35,996 nucleotides of DNA from an uncultured Clostridia bacterium (GTDB lineage Bacteria > Bacillota > Clostridia > UMGS1883). The DNA is taken from assembly GCA_934476455.1 (NCBI GenBank), contig CAKSNY010000030.1, positions 1 to 35,996 on the forward strand, written 5' to 3'. The stretch's first letter is position 1. Every line of letters starts with the position of its first letter. The position numbers and the translations under genes were made by a program. The notes beneath the pieces are model-generated. The model searched no databases. It was given only the letters and a program-made list of their open reading frames with translations, and was not told the DNA's origin. Shown here one piece after another: positions 10,403 through 20,323 of this stretch.

Positions 10403-12714
10403 ACTTTTCCTCCTGTTTTTTTTAGTATTTTTTCTCTGTATTCCGCAGGAGTAATCCCCTGCGAGTTTTTAAACGCCCGGTAAAATGTATTACGGGAGTT
10501 AAAACCGACCTTTGTCAAAATTTCCATTATATTTTCATCGGTATTTTCCAAAAGCGCTTTTGCCTTTGTTACTCTTAATTCGTTAATATAATCTACAAAT
10601 CTTTCATTTGTGTATGCCTTAAATGCGCGTGAAAGATATTTTGGGGATATTGCAAATCTTGCAGCTACAACATTAAGATCCAAATCCTCGTCACAGTGTT
10701 CCTTCAAATAATCTACCACTTCGCTTATCAGATTCTTTTTATCATTTATGTCAAAATAATTTGCGGCATCATTATAAAGCTTTTTCACAAGGGGTTCTAA
10801 TTCCCCTAATGTCATATTTTTTATTTTTATGCCCTCAGCTGCTTCCGCGTCCACTCCTTTTTCTGTAAGACTATGTTCAAAAATGGAATAAAGCTTTAAA
10901 AACAGCGAAAGCATTCCTTCCTCATCCGGATTTATAATCTTGTTTCTTTCTATAATATCATTTAACAAAATCCCTGTTTCCTTAAATTTTCCGCTTATAA
11001 GATAATTGTGCAATCTGTTTTCTTCAGCTGAAGTAATTCTGACAAATTCCTTATCTTCATTATATATTACAACATTTTCTTTGCTGTATTCGCTTAAGTT
11101 TACAATTACACTGAGCGCCTCGCTGTATGAACGGTTTACATTAGATATACCCTCCTTTATTCTCCCTATTCCTGAGAGTATTTTAATAATTTCTTCATCA
11201 CAGCTTAAACTTTCGGAAAAACTTTTTATAATTTTCCCTACATTTTCCAGGTGATGCTTATCGGAAGAATTGAAAATAAGACAGATTTTATCATTTTCAA
11301 GCTCAACAGAGTGAAAGTCTATATTTTTCGGAACAAACGACGCCAGCAGCGGTATCATTGATTCGCAGAGTTTTTCATACGCGGCATCACTTAATCTGTT
11401 GTTAAATTTCTCCGGATATAAAAACTTAACAATAGCTATTAAAAAATATTTATTTCTGAAATTTATTCCGTACTTTTTAAGTTCGCTGCTTATTTCCTCG
11501 CTTTTTTGCTGTCCGTTTTTGTTTGTAATAAGCTTTATAAGAAGCTTCTCTCCCACAACAGGAATTGCAACAGAAAGCTGGGCGTTAAGCATTGAATTGT
11601 TGTAAATAATTTTATGAATATTCTCTTCTATAAGGTCAAACTCATTTTTATAACCGTTTCCATCATTTATACCTTTTAAAGTAAATATATTCATCAGTTT
11701 TTTTACTGGTTTATATATGCTTTTGCTTAAGTAAGAAGAAATAAGAAGCACGAAAAATGCGCATACAGAAATACACAAATAATATGCTCTGGTAAACGGA
11801 ACAAGTTTTCTCTTTACATCTTCCTGCGGAATAAGCGCCATATAGTTAAATTTTCCGAACAATGCGCGGTTATTTTTGTAGGTTATAATAATCTCTTTGC
11901 CAAGCTTAAGCGGATTATCACTCTTTCCGGTTTTCAAATATTCCTCCACAAAATTTTTGTGTTCATTATTGCCTGAATAAATCCTGCCATCAAGGTCATA
12001 TATTATCATTTCCGAATTTTCCGAAAGAGAATGTTTGTCTAAAAACTGTCTTATATAAGCTATGTCTATATTGATAACCATACGGTTTTTCAGAGTATAG
12101 TTTGTCCCTTTGTAAAATACCACGGGGATTATATCTTTTTTACCTCCGTCTATTTTGTTTTCCACAACTATCGGATCTAAAATTACAAAGCGAATTCCCG
12201 ACGGAGCTTTTTTATCAATATAAAACTGCTTGCCGTATTTTTTGCAAAAAGCAATACTGTTGAAATACAAATCTGCGTCATAGCTGCTTTCACTTGTTAT
12301 TACAATATTGTTTTCGCTGTCCATAACAAATATAGAATCCACAAATCCGCCGTGAACAATCTTGTACTTATTAAGAGCCACCGTTATATTTCTTATTTGG
12401 GGCATTTCTCTTGACGCAGAGTCAACATTCATCAGCACATCGCTTACGGTTTTGTCGGAACCAATCATATATGAAGACTGTACCACGCTGTAAAACAAAT
12501 CATCTACGGTGGCAGAAACCGCTGAAAGGTTTTTCTTATAATTAGAATGTATTTCCTTTACAAAATAACGATAGTAATAACGGTAAAGCCATGCCCCTGT
12601 TGCAACAATCACCACAATAAACATTATTAAGCAGATAAGAAGCTTAAATAAGTAGCTTTTCGTATATTTTGCACTTTTTCTAAGCACCATTTTCAACGCC
12701 ATTCCCCCATACAA
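10399..12714 (-). CDS. Membrane-spanning AraC-family sensor-regulator
   Basis: This 771-residue one-component regulator has a transmembrane helix at about 22-46 and an extracytoplasmic region to about 300 that looks like a Cache-type sensor. A second helix lies at about 303-325 and a cytoplasmic linker follows. A C-terminal AraC DNA-binding domain spans about 660-765, with two helix-turn-helix units (NVVAARFAISPKYLSRAFKAY and IMEILTKVGFNSRNTFYRAF). No kinase or receiver domain is visible, so the signal should pass directly from outside ligand to DNA-binding domain. Family members usually activate adjacent sugar-transport and glycan-degradation genes. The ATG at 12714 is chosen because AAGGGG, overlapping the upstream stop, lies five bases before it; internal ATGs at 12702 and 12690 cannot be excluded. 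Being inside the operon it presumably regulates, it implies feedback. Confidence 0.9.
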   Translation of the reverse strand: MYGGMALKMVLRKSAKYTKSYLFKLLICLIMFIVVIVATGAWLYRYYYRYFVKEIHSNYKKNLSAVSATVDDLFYSVVQSSYMIGSDKTVSDVLMNVDSASREMPQIRNITVALNKYKIVHGGFVDSIFVMDSENNIVITSESSYDADLYFNSIAFCKKYGKQFYIDKKAPSGIRFVILDPIVVENKIDGGKKDIIPVVFYKGTNYTLKNRMVINIDIAYIRQFLDKHSLSENSEMIIYDLDGRIYSGNNEHKNFVEEYLKTGKSDNPLKLGKEIIITYKNNRALFGKFNYMALIPQEDVKRKLVPFTRAYYLCISVCAFFVLLISSYLSKSIYKPVKKLMNIFTLKGINDGNGYKNEFDLIEENIHKIIYNNSMLNAQLSVAIPVVGEKLLIKLITNKNGQQKSEEISSELKKYGINFRNKYFLIAIVKFLYPEKFNNRLSDAAYEKLCESMIPLLASFVPKNIDFHSVELENDKICLIFNSSDKHHLENVGKIIKSFSESLSCDEEIIKILSGIGRIKEGISNVNRSYSEALSVIVNLSEYSKENVVIYNEDKEFVRITSAEENRLHNYLISGKFKETGILLNDIIERNKIINPDEEGMLSLFLKLYSIFEHSLTEKGVDAEAAEGIKIKNMTLGELEPLVKKLYNDAANYFDINDKKNLISEVVDYLKEHCDEDLDLNVVAARFAISPKYLSRAFKAYTNERFVDYINELRVTKAKALLENTDENIMEILTKVGFNSRNTFYRAFKNSQGITPAEYREKILKKTGGKV

Positions 12715-12719
12715 TCCCC

Positions 12720-15700
12720 TTATTCCCTTTTGAAAACCGAAAATTTAACAATGGATTTCGGGCTGTCAAATTGTCTCACTGATAGCATATTATAATAGTT
12801 TTTCTTATTACCCTCTTCTTTATCCAAAATCATTCCGTCATGATATATAAGTTCGGCAACGCCGTTTTGCATCTTAAAAGGCAAAGTATCATTTACGGCA
12901 AAATGTGTCCTCCCGTTTTCGTTATATGCTCCTGTAATTTTAAAACCGTACCCGAATTCTTCATTTAACATACACATTACATAATTACCTGTAAATGTAC
13001 CTTCACCATTCATTTTATCGACAATAATTTCGTTTGTTTGCCCAAAGCTGCTGTCTGTAACAGTATCATATATAAGCGAATTTTTATCGGAATATCCCAA
13101 AAGAAAATATTCCCCGCCATATTTTATACTCTCTCCCGAGTAAATATATCCCCAAACCACATTACTGTTATTGTCTATTCTTATCACGGCATAATTTGCA
13201 GAAAATTCTACGCCGAAGGCATTTCTTTTTTCGTTATCATCGCTAAGATAGATAATATCATAGAAACCGTCAAATGTCACTTTAACCGAAATCGCCATAT
13301 CCTTGCTGTCTGCCGGATAAAGCCACTGCACATTTTTAATAAGCGAAGTTTGCTTCTCCCGCACGGCTTCCAGCACCGCGCCGTATTTCGTAACAGAATT
13401 GTCCGGCACTATCCGCCTTCTGTAAAGCTGCATTGAAAAATAGTCGTCAAAAAGCGAAATATCATTTTTTGCCCGCCTTAGTGACGGTATTTTTGAAAAA
13501 ACAATATCGCTTTTCTGTACATCATTTAAAAACACGTTCAATGTTGAGTTTGTTTTCTCCCCCGTCCATGAAAAGAAAGATGCCCTGCTGCCGTCTGAAA
13601 CCATCGGTTTAAGGCAAAGTTCTCTTAAATTTTTAGATCCGTTAATAACGGTCAGCCCCTCATTTTTTCCCGTCTTTTCAAAATAGTCTTTAAGTGTGCC
13701 TTCATTTTTTTCAAGTAAAAGGTCCGTTGAAAGGCGAACGTCCTCATCCTCGGAACTTCTTAAAAACAATTCATGTGCATTGCCGCCCTTAAGTCTGTTT
13801 ATATCAACGGTATAAAAGCGGTTATCGCTTATTTTTATCGTAAGTAACGCACGTCTCTTAATATCTGCAAAATCATAATTTTGCCCGTTTTGCGATGCCT
13901 CTGTAAGCTGAACCTGTTTGTTGTTGTTTTCCCCGCCGTCATATGCAAGCAATGCCGACTGTACACAGTGCTTTGATTTACTTTTGCTGTAGTTCGTGTC
14001 TTTGTTCCACACCCAGGTGGTATTATGTGCGAGCGGGCTTTTAAAAAAAGAATGCTGAGGAGTGCCGCTTCCCCGAGGATACCCTGCATCGGGTAAAAGC
14101 TCTGTACCTGCTCCCCAATATGTCATTGACAGATAATCCGTATGGCTGTGTGCATTTTCTAACGACTGCGCCTCAAAATTTAAAACAACTGCGTTTGCGT
14201 CTACCGTATCTCCGCCCACTAAAGAGTAATGCTTAAAATTGGACAGCGTAACGTTTGTAAGATATTTTTCAAAAATTTCGTCTTCGGCGCTTTTGGTAAA
14301 GGGGTCATCAAAGGATGTATCGTTTACGCAAACTGTACGTCCATCGGGATATTTGAAAAACCTCTCTATGTTTCTCGCTTTGCTTAAAACAGGCCATCTT
14401 TTTTCAATATCTTCCTTAGGCAAGGAAATACCCAAAAGAAAATCTTTATATCCAGCTGCATCTCTAAAACAGGCGTTCAGCTTGCTTACCGCAAGTACCA
14501 GCCCCTCCGTAACCTGCTTGTGGTAATCAACCGTGCCCTCCTGCCACATTCCGTCGGCATAATAATGTTTTCCGCTCAGTATGGTATCTATCCATGGAAT
14601 AAACAGCCTTATTAAATCAGAGTGATTAAGCGTTACCGCAACAAGCAGCGCTTGCTCTATGCCGTAGGGCGTTATGTTTGTATAAATTCTTTCGTTAAGG
14701 GCATTATACATATCCATAACAGTTTTAAAAAAATAATCCTCTATTTTTGTTTTTACGTCAGCGCCGCAGCTTTCCGACAGCTCGTTAAAAGAGTTGCTGT
14801 TATATATTATATCATAAGCATAAACCATTTTTGCGGGGATTATATTCATATATGAAAAAAATTTGTTACTTATAAGCTTAGAAGTATTTTCGTAGCTTTG
14901 CGCTGCGGTATACATTGCCAAGGCACTGTACTTTGCACATTTTTCGTCATTCGTCATCTTGTAAAGACTTGCAAGCCTTTGGCATATAAGCTCCGTTTCC
15001 TCAGCGGGTGTGTCCAAATAAAGCCGCGTGCCTGTAACAGCTTCTATATAAGATATAAAAGCTGTTTCCTCCATACTTAAAAAAGGTTCAAGTTCTTTTT
15101 TAAGAAATGCCTCATTTTCTGAAAAGATACGTTCACGTTCGCTATACCCTAAAAACGACACGTAATTGTAATTACTTACACTGTTTGGATGTGCAACCCC
15201 GGTACTGTCCCACCTTGAAAAAAGATATGTAACGGGAATTATCGGGGTTAGTTTATCAAAGCTGTCAAACAGGAAGACCTTCACAACAGAATTTTCGGCA
15301 TTTTCTATATCTATCGGCACGGTCAGTTTAACATTCTCGCCGCTGCTTATTCTCGTATGCGACGATTCTATTTTTCGGAGGGAAAGTCCTCCGTTTTTCT
15401 TTAAATATTGTACAAGCACCAGTCTTGCCAAGGTATCTTTTTTTGCCTTAATGCTTGCCTCGGCAATCATTTGTCCGTCTGAAAGATAATAGCAGCGCCC
15501 GTCTTTATCAGAGAAGCGTAACGCGTCTACAGATAACGGAAACGACGGATTGTAATAATATTCCTCGGGTTTTACCTCTACAACAACATTATCGATATAT
15601 GTCTCGCTTACGCCGTCAGAGCCTGCATATGCAATAAAATATATCTTTTTTAAACTGCCGCTCCAATTTGCGGGCGCATCTGTGTCACCTATATAGCTAT

Positions 15701-16211
15701 TGTTTATAAAAAGTGATGCATACGTTTTTTCGGCAGAATTATAAATCTCGTACCTGATGTTATAATTCTTGCCGTTTTCCAAAATAATTTCTGTATTTGA
15801 AGAAGCACTTTGCCCCAGCGCTACCTTTTTATCAGCACAATAACTGAAAACATTAAACCAATTGTCGGCTGAATCACGCAGTGAAAATTGGCGTGATTGT
15901 GCTGCACCTTCTAACCTCAGCATAAATTCTACGGAAATAAATTCGTAATTAATGGAAGCCGAAAACTTTGGATAGACGCGTGGGTTATCCCGGTACGCGC
16001 CTGTTCTTAGGCATAGCTCGCCGTTGGATACAAAAATATCCGCAGAATCCCCCATTTTCTCTTTTTCCCAATTAACAAGCGTTTCGTTTTTGAAATCTTC
16101 CGTCATTAAGGTTTCGGAGGGTGCTTCCGCAAATACCGTCATCCCGCACGGTAACAAAACATAAAGCAAAATTGAATATAAAAGCAAATATTTATGTTTT
16201 ATATTTTTCAC
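12720..16211 (-). CDS. Secreted heparinase II/III-like polysaccharide lyase, multidomain
   Basis: This is an 1163-residue exported protein with a GTG start, GGAGGG ribosome site and signal peptide to about residue 29. Residues 33-215 look like a LamG/concanavalin-type sheet ending YIDNVVVEV. About 222-335 form an accessory beta domain that also appears at the end of the next upstream protein. A helical toroid covers roughly 345-650. The heparinase II/III beta-sandwich begins near 680 with AHSHTDYLSMTYWGAG, followed by LPDAGYPRG and PLAHNTTWVW. In the family these His/Tyr/Asn residues serve beta-elimination of uronic-acid glycosidic bonds. This gene and the partial one at 1-2254 share the segment LAYDGG-NN-KQVQL-EAS, so they are paralogues with different N-terminal modules. 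The exact substrate (glycosaminoglycan, alginate or other) is not determined. Confidence 0.88.
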   Translation of the reverse strand: MKNIKHKYLLLYSILLYVLLPCGMTVFAEAPSETLMTEDFKNETLVNWEKEKMGDSADIFVSNGELCLRTGAYRDNPRVYPKFSASINYEFISVEFMLRLEGAAQSRQFSLRDSADNWFNVFSYCADKKVALGQSASSNTEIILENGKNYNIRYEIYNSAEKTYASLFINNSYIGDTDAPANWSGSLKKIYFIAYAGSDGVSETYIDNVVVEVKPEEYYYNPSFPLSVDALRFSDKDGRCYYLSDGQMIAEASIKAKKDTLARLVLVQYLKKNGGLSLRKIESSHTRISSGENVKLTVPIDIENAENSVVKVFLFDSFDKLTPIIPVTYLFSRWDSTGVAHPNSVSNYNYVSFLGYSERERIFSENEAFLKKELEPFLSMEETAFISYIEAVTGTRLYLDTPAEETELICQRLASLYKMTNDEKCAKYSALAMYTAAQSYENTSKLISNKFFSYMNIIPAKMVYAYDIIYNSNSFNELSESCGADVKTKIEDYFFKTVMDMYNALNERIYTNITPYGIEQALLVAVTLNHSDLIRLFIPWIDTILSGKHYYADGMWQEGTVDYHKQVTEGLVLAVSKLNACFRDAAGYKDFLLGISLPKEDIEKRWPVLSKARNIERFFKYPDGRTVCVNDTSFDDPFTKSAEDEIFEKYLTNVTLSNFKHYSLVGGDTVDANAVVLNFEAQSLENAHSHTDYLSMTYWGAGTELLPDAGYPRGSGTPQHSFFKSPLAHNTTWVWNKDTNYSKSKSKHCVQSALLAYDGGENNNKQVQLTEASQNGQNYDFADIKRRALLTIKISDNRFYTVDINRLKGGNAHELFLRSSEDEDVRLSTDLLLEKNEGTLKDYFEKTGKNEGLTVINGSKNLRELCLKPMVSDGSRASFFSWTGEKTNSTLNVFLNDVQKSDIVFSKIPSLRRAKNDISLFDDYFSMQLYRRRIVPDNSVTKYGAVLEAVREKQTSLIKNVQWLYPADSKDMAISVKVTFDGFYDIIYLSDDNEKRNAFGVEFSANYAVIRIDNNSNVVWGYIYSGESIKYGGEYFLLGYSDKNSLIYDTVTDSSFGQTNEIIVDKMNGEGTFTGNYVMCMLNEEFGYGFKITGAYNENGRTHFAVNDTLPFKMQNGVAELIYHDGMILDKEEGNKKNYYNMLSVRQFDSPKSIVKFSVFKRE

Positions 16212-16236
16212 AGAATTACCCTCCGATTCATACTAT

Positions 16237-18387
16237 TTAGTTTGGCTTCACAATCTCTCCATCTGAATTTGCGGCAAAAGCCGGTTTAAAGGGCATAAGT
16301 GTTCCTGCGTTTAGTACAAAAACCTTGATGCAATCACCGTCTTTATAATCATCCAGTGCGGGAAGCACTGCGGAAACAGCCGTTGGTGCGGCACCGCTCA
16401 AAACGTTAGCCACGCCTGTGCGTACAGCCTTTAATATCGAAAAGTCTTTATTATACACAGCTATCGCAACCATAACCTTTGAATCTGCAAGCGACGTGTT
16501 AACGGCATTTACGGTTGCCGTTACCTCTCCACCCAGATATCCGGCTGTTGCAACATCACTGTCACCCTCTTTGACAGAGAAAGACGCTTCGTCAATACTT
16601 ACGCCCGCTTTTTCAACAGTTTTAAAGGTGTAGCTTGTCGTCTTTGGTGTATTGCCGAAAATATCCCTTACGCCCGAAAGGTCAACGGTGTATGTTGTAT
16701 TTTCCGCAAGCGGGGCGACCGCGTCATACTTAAAGGTTATTGTCTTTGCTGCGGCGCTGTATTCTGCTTCGCCCACATTTGTGCCGTTTGCCGTAACAGC
16801 TGCCGTTTCGGCGGTATCTGCTTTTAATGCGTTGTCAAAGGTAAAGGTTATACTTTCGCCGAGGGAAAGATTCTCGCTCTTTGTATCGAGCGACGATGTA
16901 ACGTTAAGCTCTGTAGGCTGTGTGGCAAGCCTAATGTTGTCAACGGCAATCTTGGTTGTTCCATTGCCGTATACTATCGGCGAAATTATAATCGCCCCTA
17001 CCTTTCCTTTCCAACCGGAACTTGCCGATACTGTGCCTTTACGTGTGCCGTTAACATATACATCGGCGTTGTTTCCACTAAAAACTGCCTGAAGCTTATT
17101 CTGCCCCTGTGAACCCCAGTCAGTATATATATTTGTGCTTGTTGATGTGTCGTTAAGCTTAATTACGCAGCCGCCGCCGCTTATTACCTTATAATCCATT
17201 TCGAAAAGAAGTGCTTTATTATCAACGCTTGAATTAAGCGTAAATTTCATTTCGGGATAAACCGCTTGGGAATTTGTGTTTGTATGCGCAAATGTAAAAG
17301 CCCCGTCCCCGCCGGTCATCGTCAAATTCGCATCACTTGCGTTATAACCCCATCTGCCCGCCGTGCTTGTGGGGAAGGTACCTCCCCCGCTTGTGGGATT
17401 GTATGTATCAAAGGTTTCGTTTACATATACTTTTTCTTTAGCTGTTGTAAATGTATAGGAAGCCCTCTCCGCACTGTTTCCGATAACATCCTTTACGCCC
17501 GAAAAATCAACCGTATATGTTGTATTTAAATTAAGCGCGGGCTTAAGTGCAATCGTCTTCGTGCGATAGTCATACCCTGCATTTGCAGCCACATCCTTTC
17601 CGGCTGCATCCTTTATTTTAACGGATAAAAGCGTATCTTTATCCATATCCTGCGACAGCGCATATGTAAGCGCGGCGTCTGTTGCAACGTTTTGCGCTCC
17701 GTCTGCAACGGACGGTGTTACCGAAAGAGTAGTGGGTGTGTTGCGGATATTTACGTTGTCAAGCAAAATATTTATGATTCCATTTTCGTATATTGCCCGT
17801 GAGTATATCCCAAATTTGCCCGGATCAAAGGACAAATTTTCTTCCTTTGCGGATAAAGCGCCGTTTACATAAATTAACGCCGTATACTTGCCGCTGTTTT
17901 TTACAAATCTTGCCGAAATCTGCTGCCATTTATTTTCACTTGTGCTAAAGGCTTTACTCCATTTGAAGCTGCTACCGGTATCAAGGATTGCAAAACTCTC
18001 GTTAGAAAAACTTTTTTTATACAATGCGTAATCGATTAAAAAATCATTTTTGTCAATTCCAGACGGAAGATCTGTTTTTAACCCGTTATTATATAGGGTA
18101 CTGCCGCTTCTTTTGTAGTAATACCCCATAGCGCCGTCTTCTTTATAGTAATAGTTGGTCGCACTGAATTTTGGAGAAACGCCTGTCCAGCCTGTCGGCG
18201 GCTGATATGCACCCTCAACTTCTGCACCTTCTGTGTCAGTAACAGGCACGGGCTCCCATTCGTCAAAATTGTAGCTTACGGAACCGTTTTCGGCGTTTAC
18301 CGTAACAGCGCCGAGGCACTGCACGCCGATAAGCATTAATGCCAAGAAAAAGGTGAAAATTTTCTTAATCGTATTTGTTTTTTTCAC
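16237..18387 (-). CDS. Secreted Big_5/LamG-like modular protein of unknown role
   Basis: This 716-residue exported protein has a GTG start preceded by AGGAGG and a signal peptide (about 1-31). It has an internally duplicated layout: LamG-like sheet (about 32-215), Big_5 (SbsA-type Ig-like) domain (about 218-315), a second LamG-like sheet (about 318-495) and a second Big_5 domain (about 498-590). Both Big_5 copies carry the phrase NTTYTVDLSGV/FSGV..D..GN. The final 120 residues resemble the accessory domain at about 222-335 of the adjacent lyase. No catalytic motif and no cell-wall anchor is visible. The likely role is binding polysaccharide or other surface proteins. It lies 25 bases upstream of the lyase gene, so the two are co-expressed. 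Confidence 0.8.
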   Translation of the reverse strand: MKKTNTIKKIFTFFLALMLIGVQCLGAVTVNAENGSVSYNFDEWEPVPVTDTEGAEVEGAYQPPTGWTGVSPKFSATNYYYKEDGAMGYYYKRSGSTLYNNGLKTDLPSGIDKNDFLIDYALYKKSFSNESFAILDTGSSFKWSKAFSTSENKWQQISARFVKNSGKYTALIYVNGALSAKEENLSFDPGKFGIYSRAIYENGIINILLDNVNIRNTPTTLSVTPSVADGAQNVATDAALTYALSQDMDKDTLLSVKIKDAAGKDVAANAGYDYRTKTIALKPALNLNTTYTVDFSGVKDVIGNSAERASYTFTTAKEKVYVNETFDTYNPTSGGGTFPTSTAGRWGYNASDANLTMTGGDGAFTFAHTNTNSQAVYPEMKFTLNSSVDNKALLFEMDYKVISGGGCVIKLNDTSTSTNIYTDWGSQGQNKLQAVFSGNNADVYVNGTRKGTVSASSGWKGKVGAIIISPIVYGNGTTKIAVDNIRLATQPTELNVTSSLDTKSENLSLGESITFTFDNALKADTAETAAVTANGTNVGEAEYSAAAKTITFKYDAVAPLAENTTYTVDLSGVRDIFGNTPKTTSYTFKTVEKAGVSIDEASFSVKEGDSDVATAGYLGGEVTATVNAVNTSLADSKVMVAIAVYNKDFSILKAVRTGVANVLSGAAPTAVSAVLPALDDYKDGDCIKVFVLNAGTLMPFKPAFAANSDGEIVKPN

Positions 18388-18423
18388 TGTTTTATCCTCC
18401 TAAAAATAAAATTTATATTCTAT

Positions 18424-18437
18424 CACGGTATCCCGTG
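18424..18437 (-). other. Short intercistronic hairpin
   Basis: The 62-base gap between the permease and the Big_5 protein holds CACGG-gata-CCGTG (minus strand), the only stem in the gap. It has no immediate U-run, so it looks less like a terminator than a partial attenuator or mRNA-processing/stability element between transporter and surface genes. The downstream AT-rich stretch leaves weak termination possible. Confidence 0.3.
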
Positions 18438-18449
18438 TATAGCACTTTT

Positions 18450-19319
18450 TCAGCCCTTTACAGAGCCTATCATAACGCCCTTTACAAAATACTTTTGTAC
18501 AAATGGATAAACGCAGATAATCGGAAGAATAACCGAAATTATTGTAGCGCTTCTCATAACGGGCGAAACTACCGTTTCCGCGTTCCCTTCTGTTAAATTT
18601 GGGTTATTTGCAGCCATTTCCGCACCGTTAACAATATTTCTTAAAAATATCATAACCGGCATTTTATCCTGTTCATTGAGGTAAATCATTGCATTGAACC
18701 ACCCGTTCCACGATTCAACTGCAAAATACAGTCCAATAGTTGCAAGCACCGGCTTTGAAAGCGGAAGGTATATTTTTGTAAGAATTCCTATATCGTTCAG
18801 CCCGTCAATTGCCCCCGCATCGTTAAGGCTTTCCGGTATTCCTTCAAAAAATGTGCGGACAATAATTACATAATATGTCTGCAAGGCGCTCGGCAGAACA
18901 ATTGCCCACATTGTATTGATTAAGCCAAGAGATTTTATAAGCAGGAAATTCGGAATAAGGCCGCCGGGTAAAAACATTGTAATTGTAAGAAGCTTTATAA
19001 AAAACTTTCTTCCCGGGAGATACTTTTTTGATATAGGGTATGCCATCATAACCGTTGCGGCAAGCCCCAATATCGTAGAAAGAACCGTATATATTATTGT
19101 ATTTCTGTAACCTACCCAAAACTGCTCCTGAACCATAACGTTCTTGTAAGCTTCTACATTTATATTTTTTGGGTAAAAGGATATACTTCCGCTCATAACA
19201 GAAGCACTGTCGCTCAATGAAACAGAAAGGACATATAAAAACGGATATAGCATTATAATGCCGACACATATAAGAATCAAATAGTTTATATAGTCAAAAA
19301 GTGTGTTTCTCTTTCTCAT
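18450..19319 (-). CDS. Carbohydrate ABC transporter permease (LplC/YtcP type)
   Basis: This 289-residue inner-membrane protein has about six hydrophobic helices and ends in the characteristic YFVKGVMIGSVKG tail of the LplC/YtcP group. The EAA loop that contacts the ATPase is seen as LNDAGAIDGLNDIGILTKIYLP near residues 180-202. It pairs with the permease at 19332-20270, only 12 bases upstream. No ATP-binding subunit is encoded nearby. In this transporter class a shared MsmX-type ATPase encoded elsewhere often energises several systems, and that is inferred here. Confidence 0.94.
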   Translation of the reverse strand: MRKRNTLFDYINYLILICVGIIMLYPFLYVLSVSLSDSASVMSGSISFYPKNINVEAYKNVMVQEQFWVGYRNTIIYTVLSTILGLAATVMMAYPISKKYLPGRKFFIKLLTITMFLPGGLIPNFLLIKSLGLINTMWAIVLPSALQTYYVIIVRTFFEGIPESLNDAGAIDGLNDIGILTKIYLPLSKPVLATIGLYFAVESWNGWFNAMIYLNEQDKMPVMIFLRNIVNGAEMAANNPNLTEGNAETVVSPVMRSATIISVILPIICVYPFVQKYFVKGVMIGSVKG

Positions 19320-19331
19320 ATTGCCCCTCCT

Positions 19332-20270
19332 TTACCAAAGACTTGTTTCGGAGAATTTTCCTGAAATATAATTTGTTATGCCTACAAGGAAAATGCCCAT
19401 TACTCCGTCAAACAGACCCACTGCCGCCGAGTAGCTGTAATTGTTGTTAACAAGACCCATTTTATATGTATAAGTTGAGATAACCTCTGCAACTTTTTGG
19501 TTACCGCCGTTCATAAGAAGAAGTACCTTTTCAAACGAAACACTCATCATCTGCCCGACCGTAATTATTAAAAGTGTAACTATTGTAGGCGCTATTCCCG
19601 GGACAGTTACGTGCCAAATTTTTTTAAACCTGCCTGCGCCGTCAATTTCTGCCGCTTCATAAAGACCCATGTCTATATTACTGAGTGCCGCAAGATAAAT
19701 AATCGAATTCCACCCCAAGCCCTGCCATATACTTGTTATAACGTATATTGGGCGGAACCACTCGGGCTTAACTATAAAGAATATCGGTTCTCCGCCGAGC
19801 TTTTGTATAAGAGTATTAACAATACCCGTACTCGGTGAGAGAAATTCATTAACCATACCGACTATAACAACCGTTGATATAAAATGAGGAAGATATGAAA
19901 TCGTCTGCACCACCTTCTTAAAGTTTGCGGCGCGTACCTCATTAAGTAAAATTGCAAACACTATAGGAAGCGGAAATGTAAACATAAGCGTACTTACGCT
20001 TAGGATAAATGTGTTTTTAAAAATGTTCCAAAAAGCCGGAGCTCCTATAAACATTTCAAAATTTTTAAACCCTACCCAACCTGTTCCGAACATTGAGCCT
20101 CCGGGCTGATATTTCCGAAATGCTATAATATTTCCGAGCAGCGGTATGTATCGGAAAATCACAAGTTGTATAAGCGGCCATATCATAATCAAGTACAAGT
20201 ATTTACACCGAGCTATCCGTGCAAGTTTTTTCTTTTTTTCTGCCTTTCCCGGGCTAACAGCCTGTTGCAT
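19332..20270 (-). CDS. Carbohydrate ABC transporter permease (LplB type), first gene of operon
   Basis: This 312-residue membrane protein of the LplB/UgpA group has a first helix near YLYLIMIWPLIQLVIF, the phrase YIPLLGNIIAFRKYQPG typical of LplB proteins, and the ATPase-contact loop YEAAEIDGAGRFKKIWHVTVP. ATG at 20270 is chosen because GGAGA lies about ten bases upstream and the two ATGs at 20280 and 20277 are in a frame that stops within a few codons. It is the first gene after the promoter at 20324-20353. With the downstream permease and lipoprotein it forms the importer. Confidence 0.94.
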   Translation of the reverse strand: MQQAVSPGKAEKKKKLARIARCKYLYLIMIWPLIQLVIFRYIPLLGNIIAFRKYQPGGSMFGTGWVGFKNFEMFIGAPAFWNIFKNTFILSVSTLMFTFPLPIVFAILLNEVRAANFKKVVQTISYLPHFISTVVIVGMVNEFLSPSTGIVNTLIQKLGGEPIFFIVKPEWFRPIYVITSIWQGLGWNSIIYLAALSNIDMGLYEAAEIDGAGRFKKIWHVTVPGIAPTIVTLLIITVGQMMSVSFEKVLLLMNGGNQKVAEVISTYTYKMGLVNNNYSYSAAVGLFDGVMGIFLVGITNYISGKFSETSLW

Positions 20271-20323
20271 CTTTCATCATTCTCCTTTTTTTTGCACAAA
20301 ATACATTTTGCCTTTCTTGGCTC

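Noticed and set aside
16652..17092. Open frame of 146 codons on the plus strand
   Set aside because: It lies opposite the well-supported Big_5 protein, has no ribosome site or recognisable product, and is a shadow of the real gene.
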